Notes: generated from the letters alone by a model not told the origin. A DNA stretch of 64,000 nt from Meghimatium bilineatum (GCA_034231615.1 CM067316.1:28396421-28460420), one strand, 5' to 3'; shown: positions 21,885-32,868, counted from the first letter of the stretch. Numbers and translations: made by a program.

Positions 21885-22530
21885 AATATGCTGAAATAGT
21901 ATGTTGAAGAGAGTTCATAAAAGAGAATTTCACATGTGTGTCCCGCTATGTTATCTATGCCATCATTCTCAAAAGTTGCACCATGACTTATATAGGCAAG
22001 ACTGGAAGGATGTCTGCAAACTGATTCTGCGAATATATGTACAGCATAAAAAAACCATTTGGAAACTCACATCAACCACTTCAAAGGCATTGGGGCGCTC
22101 AAGATATTTAGGTGAAGACCATTAAGTCGTGCTTCTCAGACGACTGGACCCATCAAACAGTTGAGAGCCGTTATATATATATATATATCAATTTGGCATG
22201 ATTTAACCTTTTTCTATGCCCGCCAGTCTTATGGATGATATAATGATGTTCTGTCATTTCTCTGTTTGTCTTGTCTCACAGATGATATATTTGGATGTGT
22301 TCTGTATATTTTCTGTTTGTGTTGTTACACCTCTGACATTCTAGTTCCAACTCTTCTGGGCTTATCTCCACATTTAGCTCTGCTATGTGAAAGTTCCTGA
22401 TCATCATTTCTGTTGTGTATGAAGTCATGATAAAGGCCTTTGCGTCAAAACATCAATTTGTGTATTATTATGTGTGATTCCAGTGATTAGCATAACTTCA
22501 TTACCCTGTTCCAAGCTTTGTCTGTTGAAT
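21885..22530 (+). pseudogene. Penelope-like element fragment 2, GIY-YIG domain
   Basis: At about 21945-22015 one frame reads YVIYAIILKSCTMTYIGKTG followed by RMSAN and a stop where an arginine is expected, then FCEYMYSIKKTI. This is the same GIY-YIG motif as at 716-800. The 3' end (22430-22530: GATAAAGGCCTTTGCGTC, AAAACATC, CTTCATTACCCTG) matches that of the first copy at 1405-1512. A short (TA) run near 22173. No reverse transcriptase. Confidence 0.7.
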
Positions 22531-22670
22531 TTCAGATTTCCTGCAGTGAGTACATATTATTAAAATTGTAAGTGTTAAGCCAATATGTTTCAAATCAAAT
22601 GGTAGCACAGAGTGCTTCACATGAAAATTCATGTTGGGTATCAGAGAGTGAAGTCAGCATCAATACTAAC

Positions 22671-22822
22671 CTTCCAATTTAAAAACATGAAAGAACATTC
22701 TGTGAGAAATTGAGATACTTTTCCACCACATTTAATGTTCTCTACACCAATACTATAGCGTCTCAGTAGCGGATTTGTAGCACCCCAAAGTATGGCCACA
22801 GTAACAAACCATGTAACATCTC
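22671..22822 (-). CDS. TMEM234: TMEM234-like (UPF0546) membrane protein, one internal exon
   Basis: The minus strand encodes DVTWFVTVAILWGATNPLLR, then RYSIGVENIK and VSQFLTECSFMFLNWK. This is the conserved N-terminal region of the TMEM234 family: a first membrane helix ending in LWGATNP, and the FLNW block before the second helix. The exon is framed by a good acceptor (TGTTTTCATTTTGATTTAG, ending at 22823) and a donor GTTAGT (22670-22665); the donor falls just before the expected (Y)L.PF.LNQ segment. The frame is intact, unlike all neighbours. An in-frame ATG at 22862-22860 could instead make this the first exon. The other exons are not in the window as far as I can see. The family is a small multi-pass membrane protein of the EamA/drug-metabolite-transporter type; molecular role uncertain. 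Confidence 0.78.
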
Positions 22823-22910
22823 CTAAATCAAAATGAAAACAATGGTTCAAATATGTGGCCATGGGGTGTTCTAAAAGTCAAGAAATAAAACAACTGTTAA
22901 AATAGGTTAT

Positions 22911-23340
22911 TGTCTATTGTCTTTCCTCATGTGGTTTATTATCCACTCTTGCCGTTAAGTATAGGGGTGCTTGAAGCTCAAGCTTGTGTTCCCTGGCCAG
23001 ATGTGTCACCTCAGCTGTGCCATGACCATGTTTGTTCAAAAAGTTCATGATGTTTTCTATCCATCTTTTTCATGGTCTTCTTCTGGCTTTGTACCCTGAT
23101 CTCATTTGGTTATATGCCTGTATGGGCAACTTGTCATGATGCATTCTCGTAATGTGGCCAAACCACTTCATCTGCTACCTTTCTATGTATTTTGTGCCAG
23201 GTATTATACCTATTCTTTCCCTGATATCTTCATTCTGTAATCTATCGAGCCTGGTGACCTCTTCGGCTTTCCTCAAGCATTTCATCTCACATGCCACTAT
23301 CTTTCTGTAATGTGAAGATGATAGAGATCAGGCTTGGCAC
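22911..23340 (-). pseudogene. RTE-C 3' portion
   Basis: On the minus strand: ARRRP-like basic block at about 23085-23040, the Q.KWFGH-like block at about 23170, and the 3' end with tail GACAATAGACAATA (reverse complement of TATTGTCTATTGTC at 22911-22925). Aligns with 26920-27141, 56390-58430, 58797-59073 and 63425-63472. It supplies the empty TTAA site for the piggyBac at 63477 (GCCGTTAAGTATAGG at 22952). Confidence 0.72.
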
Positions 23341-23560
23341 TGATAACACAGTATTGTTAGGAGTATACTGTAAATCATTTGACTTTTAACTTACAATAGT
23401 TACCCGGTAACTAGGTATTCAAAATAGGTATAAAATAGGTATTCATAAATATTCTGAATATGAATAAATAGACAATGTGCTTACAAATGTGTTCATAAGT
23501 TTTCTAAAAAATGAAGAAATAAAGCATGTGTTCTAGCATATTCTGAAACTTGAAGAAATA

Positions 23561-23740
23561 CAGTAGAGTCCCATTATAACAACTTGGTCTAGACCAACAA
23601 AATATGTATGCAATAGTAGAAATTCGTTACATACAGTACAAACAATATATAATAAATATAACTGGGGATTTTGAACAGTGTTGTTATAGGCCTATAAGGA
23701 AATTTGTTATAAAAGGATGCGCTATAGAAGAATTCTCCTG
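23561..23740. mobile_element. Pogo-like MITE, 180 bp, TA flanked
   Basis: Left end CAGTAGAGTCCCATTATAAC and right end, inverted, CAGGAGAATTCTTCTATAGC, with TA on both sides (23559-23560, 23741-23742). Size and ends resemble the 184-bp MITE at 62253-62436. No coding capacity. Confidence 0.65.
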
Positions 23741-24026
23741 TAGAACATCTGTTCAAATATACTGTTTGTTATGTGAATATGTAGGCATCATGAGGATCAA
23801 GAGTTTGTACAAAAGATAAAACAAAGGTAAGGTAAACGCAATTAAATAACGTTTACCAACACCAACAACAGGTGTTCTCCTAATTATCACCCACAGGAGT
23901 TTAGATAAACTTTTACTTGAGTTCTACAATGATCAATGGTCACAATGAGACAAGTAAACTGTCAACTAGGCGTTGTATAATGATGAATGGTCACAATCAG
24001 ACACACGCAAGCTATCAACTAGGAAT

Positions 24027-24497
24027 TCTCATCATCATCATCAAGTGCCATCTCTGCAACAAATCTCCAACATCTCCTGTCTCTTGTTTTGGTGGTGCAC
24101 TCTGCTAGACTGTAACCAGTCCATATTGTAATGCTTCCCACTTGTATCTTTGCCTTTCTCTTGCTCGCCCTCCTTTGATTTTGCCCTCAAGTAAGGTCTT
24201 CAATAAGGTGGCATGTCTTATAATGTGTCCAAAATATTTTATTTTTCTTCTCTTATAATAAAGTTTTCTTCTCTTCCCATTACATTTTCCCTATTCTTCT
24301 ATATATCCACATCTCAAAGGCATCAATTCTGTCTTCTAATTCTTTGTTTTTGCCCATGTTTCTGAGCCAAAAATTAATATAGAATAGACGTATTATTTTA
24401 TAATTCTCATTTTTAACTTGTTTATAATTTGTTTAGATGTTAATATTTTTCACATGACATTGAAAGTACTTTTAGCCATTCCTATTCTCCTTTTATG
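24027..24497 (-). pseudogene. RTE-A 3' portion, antisense
   Basis: Starts with ATCATCATCATCAAGTGCC (inverted RTE-A tail), then the inverted blocks GTCTCTTGTTTTGGTGGTGC, CTCAAGTAAGGTCTTCAAT and TTTAACTTG at 24412, ending in CTCCTTTTATG at 24497. There it meets RTE-D in opposite orientation. An insertion/duplication near 24245-24270 breaks the frame. Confidence 0.72.
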
Positions 24498-24877
24498 GAT
24501 GCGAGTCTTGGACAATAAACAAACAGGAAAGTCGAAAATTAGAGATGAGTTTCTACAGAAGAATGCAGAGAATATCATGATGGATTGCCAGAAAAACTAA
24601 TGTGTAGGTATTGAAAGAGTCTAATGCGAACTGACTTTATTATAAGAAAAAAGACAATCTTCATTTGTTGGCCACTTCATGAGACAGGGAGGTTTGGAGA
24701 ACATAGTCACAACAGGCAAGATTTAAAGCAACAGAGACAGAAGACGACAGCGTGAGAAATATTAAACAGTTTGACAACCTGGTATGGAAGGGATACAACA
24801 TTGATCTTGATAAATAATGCTGGAGATAGAGAGCAATGATCACCTATGCCAGCAGGCATGGTACCTGATGATGCTTC
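24498..24877 (+). pseudogene. RTE-D 3' portion
   Basis: Reads SWTINKQESRKLEMSFYRRM, then QRISWWIARKTN, a degraded GHFMRQGGLENIVTTGKI block, RRRQREK and a (GATGATG) tail. The same blocks occur antisense at 30922-30626 (MRQAGLENIITTGKIEGTRD). Truncated at the 5' side at its junction with RTE-A. Confidence 0.7.
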
Positions 24878-25008
24878 TCCTTTTTACTTCTGTTTCAAAT
24901 CTGCCATCATCTATGATTGTGTGACCAAGATATTAATAGTGTTCTACTTGTTGTAGTTTCTTGCCATGTTTATGTTTAGCAACTGTTCTTCTGTGACTTA
25001 GCTGATTA

Positions 25009-25390
25009 TCATCATCAAGTGCCGTGCAGAATGGCATTGGCAGTCATATCTCTCCATGTACATAGATCTCCCATATTTGTCATCATTTCTGAATGTCAGA
25101 TGTGTTGTCAATTGAAGCCATTTAGTCAGACTGTCCAATATCTTTTCTCTAGGTCTTCCCCTTGATCTTTTCCTATCTTTTCTATTGTCACTATATTCTC
25201 AATGCCTCCTCAATATGTGCCCAATAAATGTTGGCTGTCTTTTTCTTATATTATCAATAATGCATCTTTTCACATCCTTCCTTCTAAGACATTCTTCATT
25301 AGTAATCTTTGCTGTCAAAGGAATGTGTAACATTCTGGAATGCTGATTATCATGGCTTTTATTTTTTGGATATTTATATTGGATGTTCAT
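25009..25390 (-). pseudogene. RTE-D-like 3' portion, antisense
   Basis: Inverted tail ATCATCATCAAGTGCCG, then on the minus strand RSRGRPREKILDSLTKW and, at 25330-25199, ECLRRKDVKRCIIDNIRKRQ and FIGHILRRH, the thumb-to-tail region of RTE ORF2. Frames change between these blocks. Confidence 0.68.
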
Positions 25391-25403
25391 GTTCTTTAAC
25401 TTG

Positions 25404-25480
25404 ATTTATCAACTTGATTTATTAGTCTTTGTAGTTTTTGTTCACTTTCTGCTAAAAGAACAGTGTCATCTATTCGCTAT
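25404..25480 (-). pseudogene. RTE-A scrap spanning the active-site region
   Basis: The inverted sequence encodes DDTVLLAESEQKLQ and LINQVDKSS-like residues, matching the segment downstream of YADD in RTE-A copy 1 (6916-6990). Only ~77 bp. Confidence 0.65.
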
Positions 25481-25482
25481 AA

Positions 25483-25980
25483 CCTTTAAAAAAAATGGCT
25501 ATAAGAATGTTCAATATCCGTTATTTGTTTATGATCTTGACCTTTCAACAACAGTTTTTGAGAAAGGTGACACATTTCATTTTCTACAATCAAATACCAC
25601 ACACAAAAAAAGCATAAACGCAAGTTGAAACAAAAGTAACCCTATGAATACATTGTAAAATTATATTGAATCAGATTAATCACTGATAAAATGCAATAAT
25701 ACTTACTTTTGACACTCATTAGGCATAAGCCATTAATGGCATTTGTTTACAAATTATTGACCATTGTTAATAGGCCATAGGTAAAAGGTTAACCAATCGT
25801 ATCATTTGACACCTTTTGTCAGTCACATGACCAGTAATTTGAAATTCTGCTAGCATCATCCTCTTCTTCGTTAAATTATCTATAAGTTTAGCAATTTGTA
25901 TTGGTCTGCATTATGATACTGAAGGAATGTATACAACATAAGAAAACATAGGGCTACCGAGCTTATCCATTTATATAGGC
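25483..25980. other. No supported gene
   Basis: A/T-rich interval before the (TA)n tract; no features I can support. Confidence 0.4.
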
Positions 25981-25981
25981 G

Positions 25982-26910
<929 letters not shown>

Positions 26911-26919
26911 CAATGGCTC

Positions 26920-27141
26920 ACAAGTTGCCCATACAGGCATATAACCAAACAAGATCAGGGTACAAAGCCAGAGCAAGACCACAAAAAAGATGGATAGAAA
27001 ATATCAGGGACATCCTGAACAAACACGGTCATAGCACAGCCTAGGCCACATATCTGGCTTTGGAACACAAGCTTGAGCTAAAATCAAACCTACGATTAAC
27101 GGAAAGAGTAAATAACAAACTACATGGGGAAAGACAATATA
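26920..27141 (+). mobile_element. RTE-C 3' fragment with putative 9-bp TSD
   Basis: Reads LPIQAYNQTRSGYKARARPQ, KRWIENIRDILNKHGH, the closing basic block of RTE-C (at 59043-58801: IPIRAYNTRISGRKAKGRPR, KRWIENIKITLNKHG). Ends GGAAAGACAATATA. Flanked by CAATGGCTC at 26911-26919 and 27142-27150. 5'-truncated to ~222 bp. Confidence 0.75.
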
Positions 27142-27429
27142 CAATGGCTCCTCAGTAATGGGAACAGCGAGGCAATGTTGCAGTGCCATGTAGTTGTGAG
27201 TTGGTTTAACACTATCGAGTGTCCTACAGTCAAGACTCGAAGTAGACAAGTATGCATACCAGTCTCAGGGACAGCGTAGCACTATTGAGTGCCCTACAGT
27301 CATGAAGTAGATTTTGATTAGCATTATCAGACAACCCTGGAGTCATATAGTGCATGTAGTATTATTTCACCACATTCAAAACTTGAAGTAGAAGTAGCAA
27401 TAGTTGAGCTTCCTTCACTTGTATGGTAT

Positions 27430-27545
27430 ACATAGCACTCTCCAGTGGTATAGTAGATGTAGCACTTTGTTAGCACTATCCAGTTGTATAGTTAGATGTA
27501 GCACTATCCATTTGCAAAGTAGACATAGTACTATGTGAGCGTTTT
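27430..27545. repeat. Degenerate short-period tandem repeat (~27-40 bp)
   Basis: TAGCACT recurs with CTCCAGTGGTATAGTAGATG, CTATCCAGTTGTATAG.TAGATG, CTATCCATTTGCAAAGTAGA and a diverged last unit. A looser relative (AGCACTAT..AGTGCCCTACAGTCA) precedes it at about 27210-27310. Confidence 0.6.
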
Positions 27546-27716
27546 GGAGCGCCCTGTAATGATATAGACGCCCTGAACAATACCATGGTGATTCTAAGTG
27601 AATGTTTCAGTTTGCCCTCCGGATTTCAGCTGCCTCCTGTCAATTGGATGACAATTTATATGCATCTCTTTTCTGACTATAACTTTTTCTTTTACTTTCA
27701 TTCACTTGGAACATGT

Positions 27717-28650
27717 CTATATCTGTACTTCTGTCTCCTGAATAAAACTCACTGCCTTTTGTAGTTCATACAGCGGCCTATAGAGTTTTGATTCCAGTGT
27801 TGTTTCCTCTGGCCAATATGTCTGCCTCAGTGTTTCATACTCAGAACACTCTTGAAGTATGTTTGACACTCTGTGCTGCCTGTCCACATGTACACATAGC
27901 CATGTTGCCAATCTTGAACTTTGCGTACATGTGAATACGGAGTCTGTTGTGTCCCATTCTGAGGCGTAGAATTACAACTTGTTGTGATCTGTTCATAATG
28001 TGATAGTCATCTTGTGTTTGTGGCTTGCTTATTGACTTGATCATCTGTTTTTTCTGATGGTAGATGTTTGGTACATCTGGTTGGTCTTTGGCAGCACCTT
28101 TTATAGCAAGTAGGTCTGCTTTTTCATTTCCTGGTATTCCACAGTGATAGGGGATCCAATGCATTTTTACCCTATATTGATAAGACAGTTCATTAAGTAG
28201 TTTTTGTATTTCTGTTAGTTTTCCAGACTGGGGAGCTTGAAGCACTGACCTTGCATCTGTCAGGAATAACACGGGCTGTGGGACAAGGTTGGAGTTCAGC
28301 ACATTTTCAGTTGCCACCCAAATTTCCTAGATTTCTGCATCATAATTATTGCAGAATTTCCCTGTAGGTATTCTGATTGTATCACAAATTTCCTAGATTT
28401 CTGCATCATAATTATTGCAGAATTTCCCTGTAGGTATTCTGATTGTATCACAAGGCTTGATATTCTATATATACACTGGATCTACATTCCTCACTGCATT
28501 CTGTGCTGACCCATCTGTTTATACTCTGACCCATATGTCTTGTGGATATTCATCATCCAGGAAACTGAGGGTGACTGTCCTTCACTGTACACTGTTCTGT
28601 TCGTCCTCGCTTAGTACTCCTTTCACATGGGTCTGAATGTATATTAGTAT
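27717..28650 (-). pseudogene. LINE-J RNase H domain and C-terminus
   Basis: Motif order on the minus strand: YTDGSAQNAV-like at about 28520 (first catalytic Asp), NYDAEI (Glu), FLTDARSVLQA (Asp), then WIPYHCGIPGNEKADLLA (His and last Asp), followed by LRMGHNRLR and CTCGQAAQSVKH, ending VSFIQETEVQI. Stops and a frame change near 27845 disable it. The NYDAEI segment is present twice because of a 66-bp tandem duplication (28320-28453). Confidence 0.82.
28320..28453. repeat. 66-bp perfect tandem duplication
   Basis: The unit AAATTTCCTAGATTTCTGC...GATTGTATCAC (66 bp) occurs at 28320-28385 and again at 28386-28451. No mismatches seen. 66 is a multiple of 3, so the RNase H reading frame is preserved. 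Confidence 0.95.
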
Positions 28651-28692
28651 TCCGTACCTTTCACTCCAAGGGGTTTGTTCTGGTATAGACTT

Positions 28693-29880
28693 TAACCGAT
28701 TCGCCCTTAGAGTGCCACGGAGTCGCTTCTACGTGCTGGCCCTTAGAGCGCTGTGGAGTCGCTTTTTTTCGTGTATCATTGCGATCGATAGTACATTTTT
28801 TGTGTGTGCCGGATCTATCAAAAACCACGACCATTGCGTAGGTCCGTGGTTTAGCTTCTGTTTTATGTTTTAATCGGAGCAAATCGGACATAAAAATTAT
28901 TTATTACAATTTTTTTTTTAATTAGCGGAGTTGTAACCGATTTTCGAGTCGCTGCCACTCGATTTTTGTTACTTGTTTTGTTGCGATCGATATTACATTT
29001 TTAGTTTGCGCCGGGACTATTAAAAAGCATGACCATTGCGTAGATCCGTGGTTTAGCTTCCTGTTTAATGTTTAATCTACGAGATCGGGGAAAAAATGGA
29101 TTTATTAAATTTTTTTTTTTTAAATTAGCGAATTATTAGACCTAGTTTTGGAAATGGAAGATATCATTCATATGTACACTGATGATGACAGCCGTAGTTA
29201 CGATGGAAATATGCACGATGTAGGTAATTTGCGTATCAAATATAACGTGGAAAGTGACAGTGAAGTTCCTTGTTAGATGGGCATAATGTTTCCGACAAAG
29301 AGATAGACATGCTTGGCACTAATTGTGACATCGCAAATTTCGCCGTAGTGATGTAGTTTTTCGAGTAGAAGTTGAGAGTTTTGTACAAAACATTGAGTCT
29401 GTACATAATCTTGATGAGATTGCCACACGTTATGAATACTTTAGCACCATTGTAACGATGAGTTTATCAATTTGCAGCCGATCGGACAAATTTGTATGCA
29501 ATATAACGCAAAGAACAAACAAGGAAAGAAGACATGCGCTGAACATCTGCAACTGCCATTGAAATAAAACGTCATTTTTACAATTTATATTATGTGTATT
29601 GTTTGAGTATGGCATGTACTGGAGTACAGATGACAGGTTCAACGTTTTGGGCACTTCACCCTGTTTGGAAAAAAGGGGATTTGAGAATATATCTAAATAT
29701 TTTCGTCTCAATATGACTCCTCTACTCAACACCCCAAAGGTAAAAAAATAATTTTCCCCACATTATGTCGAGTTTGACAGTTTATTATTTAAAAAAATAT
29801 GTATTAAATTATCTTTGATATAGATTTATGCAAGACTATTCATTTTTCTGTTGATCTGCCAAGTCTGAGTGTGATATGAT
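28693..29880 (+). mobile_element. piggyBac element 2, 5' part with tandem leader repeats
   Basis: TTAA at 28692-28695 followed by CCGATTCGCCCTTAGAG. The leader contains a 36-bp duplication (CCCTTAGAG...GGAGTCGCTT at 28704 and 28740) and a larger repeat of about 200 bp (TTGCGATCGATA.TACATTTTT at 28779 and 28981, GTAGATCCGTGGTTTAGCTTC in each). A coding remnant follows at 29154. The right terminus is not recognisable; the sequence turns into a LINE-J-like end at about 29880. Confidence 0.68.
29154..29745 (+). pseudogene. piggyBac transposase N-terminal half
   Basis: ATG at 29154 opens an acidic N-terminus (MEDIIHMYTDDDSRSYDGN ... ESDSEVPC, stop at 29274). The next frame continues with NLDEIATRYEYFSTIVT, ICSRSDKFVCNITQRTNKE, then YGMYWSTDDRF, and GFENISKYFRLNMTPL. 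These are the piggyBac blocks 'P..YF...FTDEL...I..QTN.Y', '.YWS....' and 'RFE...RY..F.'. At least three frames; the DDE core is missing. Confidence 0.75.
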
Positions 29881-30017
29881 TCTTCTTCTTCTTTCGCTCA
29901 CTTGAAACATGTCTACATCTGTAATTCTGTCTCCTTAATAAATGAGGTTGGGCCCTTTCGAGGTATAGGGCCCGGCACCGTCCCTGCCTGAACGTCCGCC
30001 ACAGGGCAGGCACCATA
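29880..30017 (-). pseudogene. LINE-J deletion derivative: head fused to tail
   Basis: On the minus strand, AGTGAGCGAAAGAAGAAG near 29890 equals the LINE-J 3' UTR with an AAG tail, the preceding TSFIKETELQM equals the LINE-J C-terminus (VSFIQETEVQI), yet directly upstream lies GTVPGPIPRKGPT, which matches the sequence ahead of the LINE-J endonuclease (31905-31950). Everything between is missing. Confidence 0.6.
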
Positions 30018-30625
30018 AATTTTTATAGATACAGATATGTTTTGTGATATGATGAATAGTTTGAAAGAAAATGCAATTTTGTCATCATCATATCCATATT
30101 TTGGAGGAGTTGTGCCCCTTGCCTTAGGGATTGACAATTGGGAAATCTCAGAAGGGTGAAAGAGTTAAGCGGCTGTCAACTTCAGGTAGGTCTGTAATTT
30201 GTCTATAGTCATTTAGCTTGGTGGATAAAGCTGCTTCATTTCAGTCACCCTTTGCCAAGATTTTAGAATCTTTCCTTCATTTGTGTGACTTGGCATACAA
30301 TGAAACTTTTCTGCTTGTATTATTACCTTTGTGTCTCTGTGTTTGCCAAGTGTTTGCATTCTTCCCATTTCTGCATCTCTATTATGGGTGTTGATTTCAT
30401 TGCTCCCAGCATTATTCTAAGCGCCTGGTTTTGTACTTTATCTAGATCTCGTAATGTGGCATTTGATGCAGGACACCACGCAGTTGAGCCATATTCCAGG
30501 TGTGGTCTTATGCCTTGCTGGTAAACTTTACTGAGTATATTCCCACTAGCTCCCCATGTGGTTCCAGAAGGGTTTTTTTTTGTGCGTGCCCCCCTGGGTA
30601 TGGTTTTACTAGCAGCATGTAGTAT

Positions 30626-30922
30626 CATCATCATCAGGTGCCATGCCGGGTGGCGTAGGTGGTCATGGCTCTCCGCAGCTCTCTGTCCACAGTATTATGT
30701 ATCAAAGTCGTTGTTGTTTCTTTGCCGTGCCAGGTTGTCAAACTGTCTAATATTTTCTCACGTTGTCGCCCTCTGTCTCTGGTGCCTTCAATCTTGCCTG
30801 TTGTGATTATGTTCTCTAAACCTGCCTGTCTCATGAAGTGGCCAAAAAAAGAAGATTGCCTTTTTCTTATATTGTTGATTAAGGTCCGTTTCGCATTTAA
30901 CTCTTTTATGGCATTTAACTAT
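30626..30922 (-). mobile_element. RTE-D copy nested in LINE-J, 12-bp TSD
   Basis: Perfect duplication AGCATGTAGTAT at 30614-30625 and 30923-30934. Encodes MRQAGLENIITTGKIEGTRD, RQREKILDSLTTWHG, DRELRRAMTTYATRHGT and the (TGA)n tail. 5'-truncated to 297 bp. It separates the LINE-J linker block FNRCILHA from the following residues SKTIPRGA. Confidence 0.9.
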
Positions 30923-31960
30923 AGCATGTAGTATACATCTATTAAATTCACTCACTGCTCCATTGATGTCTTTGTCCACATTCATGTCCTTAGCTAGAAC
31001 ACTGGTTAAATGCTGGTACATTTTCCAGTCTGCCCTCTTATAGTTCCACCTAGTGAGTGTGCTGCTGTCCTTAATAAATTAATTGTGGATTTCCAAACAT
31101 AATGGTCTGTGGTCACTACCCGCAAGCTGCTTTCCAATGACATGTGTGATGTTCCATTCAAGGTCTCGTGAGTAGAATGCCAGGTCTGGTGTAGAGGTGG
31201 TGTGCCATGTTCTTGAGTTGAAGGTTGGTGAGTCTGCTGTCTGGTTAATAAGTATATCATGTGACATATTCTTTTCAGAACATTGTCTTTCAATGAACTC
31301 CCTGAACCCTTTTCTGTCTTGGTTAATAAGTATGAGATTATTTTCATCCTGCCAGATCTCATATTCCTCATCTCTTTTGTCAATGTGATCGTAGCCCCAG
31401 CTCTGAGAGTGGATGTTGACGTCACCACACACCATAAGTCTCTACTTTTCTGGGATTGTTTCTAGTGCCAATCATATAGGGACCTACCATTTGGGCAGTA
31501 GTAGTTCAGGAGATGGAATTCTGTACTGTCTGTCTTTATGTGGAGCATCTGGTATTCTGCTCCTTCCATATACACTTCCAGTTGACATGAATTGATATTG
31601 TTTTTAACAAGTGTCAGAATTCCACCCTTCCGTCTGTCCTTTCTGTCTGATCGGTAGCACTGGTAACCTCTGATTTTAAAGGCTATATCACTGATGAAGT
31701 GTGTTTCTTGAATACAGCATACATTAACTTGTTCTTCACATAGGAAATTTTCAAGCTCCAATTTTTTACTGTATCTGTCACTTTTCCTGTTGACACCATC
31801 AGCATTCCAGTGCATTATTTTTATTGAGCGTTGGTTTCTTTGGCCAGTAGCTCTATTTCCTTGCCTCTCACTCCTTGGGGCAATTGAGAAGGACCTCCAG
31901 TAACTGGGGTTGGGCTCTTTCAAGGTTTAGGTCTCAGCATCGTCCCTGCAGGACAATTTC
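30923..31960 (-). pseudogene. LINE-J APE endonuclease and linker
   Basis: 31923-31462 reads IKIMHWNADGVNRKSD (strand 1 with the catalytic Asn), VCCIQETHFI (Glu), GYQCYRSDR, GGILTLVKN and LLNYYCPNG. After a frameshift near 31440: MVCGDVNIHSQSWGY (GD.N), then NLILINQ, an inserted 26 residues, TADSPTF, TPDLAFYSRDL and GSDHRPLCLEI (SDH). All APE catalytic motifs are visible. The linker 31021-30923 reads YQHLTSVLAKDMNVDKDING. Confidence 0.85.
31256..31319 (-). mobile_element. 64-bp RTE-B tail inserted in frame, 14-bp TSD
   Basis: Flanked by a perfect 14-bp duplication TGGTTAATAAGTAT (31242-31255 and 31320-31333). The 64 bp equal the RTE-B 3' end (GTGACATATTCTTTTCAGAA). Duplication plus insert is 78 bp, or 26 codons, so the LINE-J endonuclease frame stays open and gains residues DRKGFREFIERQCSEKNM. 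Confidence 0.9.
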
Positions 31961-31964
31961 ACAT

Positions 31965-32720
31965 TAATAATTACTTAAAATAGCAAACTAACAAAATCTC
32001 AAATGGTTTGCTGTGCGAGTAAGAAGTCGCCTGTCAAAAAATGATTTTATGACGCACAAAAATAAACCCCGGTTGGAAGAAGCCAAGAATAGACCGCTAT
32101 GAATAGTGAACAGACTCCAAACAACCTGTCAAAAATTCACAATGAAGATTAATATTGAAAAGACTGAAATAATGGCAATAGCAAAGAAAGAAAGCAATAT
32201 CACTATTCCATTGATGGAATACCTTATCACCTTTCTGGACCAATCACTGATATTTCGGCTTTATATATTGCGTCTACACAACCAATTGCCACTTTAACGG
32301 TTTTGATTTTAGATCAATCATATATTGGTCAGTTAGGCCTATATTTCATTTTGCCCAGTACAAGTTTTATGTTAACCGCAAAACATCCTAGACATTTCAC
32401 TTCTGATTCCCCAATCTTAGAAAAACATGAGTGGTTGAGAAAGGGATATTTGTGATCGCTTACGTTGTGTTATTTATTTTAGGCGCTTTCGTCATTCAAG
32501 TAACTGTTGTGACCTTTGGCCTGGATTTGCGGTGTTTCCTAACCTCCACTGTTGTGACTTTGCAGTATTAGATAAGTTGCGCAAATTATAGATTTTGGTA
32601 AAGGGGGGTTAAAAGGATTAGAATTAGTTTATAGATTTTTTTAGGAGGAGGGAGAAGGGTCAGAACCAGTGTTGAGAATTAATAATTAATTCTCTAAGAA
32701 TTCTCATTCACAAAGCCACG
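31965..32720 (+). other. Mostly unassigned; RTE motif fragment at 32100-32215
   Basis: Near 32106 the + strand reads NRLQTTCQKFTMKINIEKTE followed by IMAIAKK, the block after YADD in RTE-like reverse transcriptases (L..C...M.IN..KT..M). The rest shows no support. Confidence 0.5.
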
Positions 32721-32868
32721 TTGCGCGCTTGGACCCTTGATTTGCTTCTGCGGTGTGACATCACAGCATCCATTAAATTTCATTGGCAGTGCACACAAAT
32801 CCATCTATTTAGAGCACAATGGTTACTTGAACGAAAAATTTACCTTTATTTTTTATTTCTGAAAAAAA

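Larger units (their letters stand above)
27700..31960 (-). mobile_element. LINE-J: endonuclease/RNase-H LINE, RT core deleted, heavily nested
   Basis: Reading right to left: APE endonuclease (31923-31079), EN-RT linker (31021-30923), RTE-D insertion (30922-30626), a short linker, RT thumb (30530-30323), thumb-RNase H linker (to ~30120), foreign DNA including piggyBac 2 (28693-29880), RNase H (28600-28110) and C-terminal zinc-knuckle tail to the stop near 27720. The RT catalytic palm is absent: the frame jumps from RGARTKKNPSG to TTWGASGNILSK near 30560. The RNase H plus APE architecture fits the Jockey/I supergroup. 3' UTR GACATGTTCCAAGTGAATGA. Confidence 0.82.

Noticed and set aside
32721..32868. 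N-terminal extension of the piggyBac 3 frame
   Set aside because: The frame is open, but the piggyBac-like acidic N-terminus starts at the ATG at 32869; the upstream residues look like chance translation.
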